8,198 nucleotides of DNA from JBEKYH01 sp049511115 (lineage in GTDB: Bacteria > Planctomycetota > Phycisphaerae > Tepidisphaerales > Tepidisphaeraceae). The DNA is taken from positions 1 through 8,198 of the forward strand of contig JBEKYH010000211.1 in assembly GCA_049511115.1 (NCBI GenBank), read 5' to 3'. The position numbers were made by a program, and so were the translations under genes. How positions within the stretch are numbered: position 1 is the first letter of the stretch; the number at the start of each line of letters is the position of its first letter. Of this stretch, positions 7,008 to 8,198 are shown piece after piece. Below the pieces are notes generated by a model, which saw only the letters and a list, made by a program, of their open reading frames with translations, had not been told where the DNA came from and did no database searches.

Positions 7008-7310
7008 ATGCGGTGGCCTAGTCGCACCTTTCTAGTGGCGGCCGGTACAGTTGCTTTGGCCGATTCCATCTTGCTGCCTTTGTGCGAATACCTCGCGTCG
7101 CGCGAAATACAATCGTGGTTCATCGCGGTTCCGATGTTCATCCTCAATCTCCCGGCGATTCCGCTGGCCACCCTCTTTTCAATACGGTTTGAAGACAGCG
7201 ATCCACCGTCATTAAGCCAGGTGATAGCGATGCAGGCAACGCTCGTACTCGTATCGGGCATGGTTTGGGGAAAGCTGATCGAATGGCGGCTCAAGGCGCG
7301 AGCGACATGA
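7008..7310 (+). CDS. Small hypothetical membrane protein, three predicted helices
   Basis: The 100-residue product is not a family I recognise. It has three hydrophobic stretches, at about 5-27, 36-58 and 72-90. The first includes an acidic residue (ADS, 18-20) and the second is Pro-rich (LNLPAIPLATLF). Loop residues 60-69 are acidic (RFEDSDPPSL) and the tail is basic (EWRLKARAT), which suggests the C-terminus lies in the cytosol. The ATG at 7008 has no ribosome binding site but sits eight bases after a perfect TATAAT, which fits leaderless expression. The gene is divergent from the DoxX-like gene and 150 bases before pyrC on the same strand. No function is proposed. It could be a spurious frame, but the membrane pattern and the promoter favour a real gene. 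Confidence 0.6.
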   Translation: MRWPSRTFLVAAGTVALADSILLPLCEYLASREIQSWFIAVPMFILNLPAIPLATLFSIRFEDSDPPSLSQVIAMQATLVLVSGMVWGKLIEWRLKARAT

Positions 7311-7367
7311 TTCGAATTGTCGCCGCAAACCAGTTCCGCCCCAATACGACTCTCCTCCATATTTCAG

Positions 7368-7373
7368 TATAAT
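7368..7373 (+). promoter_or_regulatory. Candidate -10 box TATAAT upstream of pyrC
   Basis: TATAAT lies 87 bases before the pyrC ATG, in the 7311-7460 spacer. No good -35 hexamer is seen at the usual distance and there is no TG extension, so support is weaker than for the box at 6994. If used, transcription would start near 7380 and give a leader of about 80 bases. Confidence 0.35.
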
Positions 7374-7404
7374 CCCGACGTCCCCGGGAGCGCCGCACGC
7401 AGCT

Positions 7405-7435
7405 CGCTTTTCCGATTCGGGACGAAAGCGGAAAA
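7405..7435 (+). promoter_or_regulatory. Possible pyrC leader with two mutually exclusive hairpins
   Basis: CGCTTT (7405-7410) can pair with AAAGCG (7425-7430). TTTTCCG (7408-7414) can pair with CGGAAAA (7429-7435). The two stems share bases at both arms and cannot form together. A small CCG-ATT-CGG hairpin (7412-7420) fits inside the first. Leader-based control is common for pyrimidine genes, but I see no PyrR site and no T-run, so this may be chance. Confidence 0.2.
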
Positions 7436-7460
7436 CCCTGGTCCGAGCCAAACACCAATC

Positions 7461-8198
7461 ATGTCTACTCTTCTCATTTCCGGCGGCACTCTCCTCGACC
7501 CCTCGCAGAATCTCCAGAAGGAGGCGGATGTCCTGATTCGCGACGGCAAAATCGCCGCGGTGGGAGCCAATTTGCGTGCCGATTCCAATTCCGGCCCGAT
7601 TGACCAGACGATCGAGGCTAAGGGATGTTTCGTGACGCCCGGCCTGATTGATATTCACGTCCATTTCCGCGAACCCGGCGATGAAGAGGAGGAAACCGTC
7701 GCCACGGGGGCGGCCGCCGCGGTGGCAGGGGGTTTCACGACGGTCTGCTGCATGCCCAACACCAAGCCGCCGCTGGATAACGAGGGGCAGATCGAATTCA
7801 TCCGCCGCCAGGCGCAACAGGCTGCCCTTTGCAATGTGCATCCCGTCGGAGCGGTCACCAAGGGGCGGCAGGGGAAGGAGCTTGCCGAGATTGGCTCGAT
7901 GCTGGCCTGCGGCGCGGTTGCGTTCAGCGATGACGGCGTGGGCATCGCCGACCCCTCGGTGATGCGAAAGGCGCTGCAATACATCAAGATGTTCGACGGC
8001 CTGCTCATGCAGCATTGCGAGGAGCCGTCCCTTTCCGGCGGGGCCATGCACGGCGGGATCGTCTCGACGGCGCTGGGCCTTGGCGGCATTCCCGCCGAAG
8101 CCGAACAGCTCATGATCGCCCGCGACCTGCTGCTCAACCGGACCATCGGCTGCCGCTATCACGTGCAGCATATTTCAACGGCCTGGAGCGTCGAGCTG
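7461..8198 (+). CDS. pyrC: Dihydroorotase, class I (PyrC), 5' part, runs off the window
   Basis: This is a cytosolic zinc enzyme that cyclises N-carbamoyl-L-aspartate to (S)-dihydroorotate in pyrimidine synthesis. The frame is open from ATG 7461 to the window edge and gives 246 residues, out of roughly 430 expected. Visible motifs are DIHVHFREPG at 64-73 with metal ligands H66 and H68, and the substrate loop PNTKPP at 99-104. FSDDG follows at 155-159, with D158 in the place of the bridging aspartate found in Aquifex and Bacillus class I enzymes rather than a carboxylated lysine. H185 is in MQHCEE and H237 in HVQHIST. A constant offset of five from the Aquifex ligands (61, 63, 153, 180, 232) supports the alignment from memory. 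The last ligand aspartate would lie beyond the window. The N-terminus MSTLLISGGTLLDP is typical for the family, so this start is safe although no ribosome binding site is visible. It is probably transcribed from its own spacer promoter. Confidence 0.97.
   Translation, partial: MSTLLISGGTLLDPSQNLQKEADVLIRDGKIAAVGANLRADSNSGPIDQTIEAKGCFVTPGLIDIHVHFREPGDEEEETVATGAAAAVAGGFTTVCCMPNTKPPLDNEGQIEFIRRQAQQAALCNVHPVGAVTKGRQGKELAEIGSMLACGAVAFSDDGVGIADPSVMRKALQYIKMFDGLLMQHCEEPSLSGGAMHGGIVSTALGLGGIPAEAEQLMIARDLLLNRTIGCRYHVQHISTAWSVEL

Noticed and set aside
7212..8171. 319-codon open frame on the - strand opposite pyrC
   Set aside because: The + strand encodes unmistakable dihydroorotase motifs through this region. 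The antisense product shows no recognisable domain.

Overview
The window is high-GC bacterial DNA, with strong G/C preference at third codon positions and long spurious antisense frames as a result. The combination of genes points to Planctomycetota, inferred with moderate confidence. These are a GAF-HlyD fusion, a PqqD-like/M50 peptidase/HlyD fusion and a short SecA-like ATPase, plus a dispersed palindromic element that reads as an 'NRRGAEDAEKRR'-type pseudo-peptide. No rRNA, tRNA, CRISPR array or transposase is visible.

Left part (1-6408, + strand) is a tandem block that reads as one operon. It holds the 3' end of a periplasmic-adaptor-like gene (2-178), then a GAF/HlyD membrane-anchored adaptor (267-2216). 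Next come a 732-residue PqqD-like + M50 zinc peptidase + HlyD fusion (2254-4452) and a 649-residue SecA-family ATPase (4459-6408). The gaps shrink along the block (88, 37 and 6 bases). The likely reading is an envelope-spanning transport or processing machine. A cytosolic ATPase of the SecA type would supply energy, an intramembrane metallopeptidase with a possible peptide-binding domain would act at the inner membrane, and several adaptors would reach into the periplasm, one carrying cytosolic GAF sensor domains. The substrate, any channel and any outer-membrane partner are not in the window. This joint function is inference; the domain assignments are read from motifs.

Middle part (6409-7007) holds an imperfect palindrome of about 76 bases between convergent genes. 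It may terminate transcription, and it also encodes the C-terminal tail of a DoxX-like four-helix membrane protein on the - strand (6459-6905). The divergent spacer after it carries an extended -10 promoter element only a few bases from the next start codon.

Right part (7008-8198) holds a 100-residue unknown membrane protein (7008-7310), then a 150-base spacer with a TATAAT box and mutually exclusive hairpins. It ends in the first 246 codons of a class I dihydroorotase (pyrC, pyrimidine synthesis), which runs off the window and is unrelated to the transport block.
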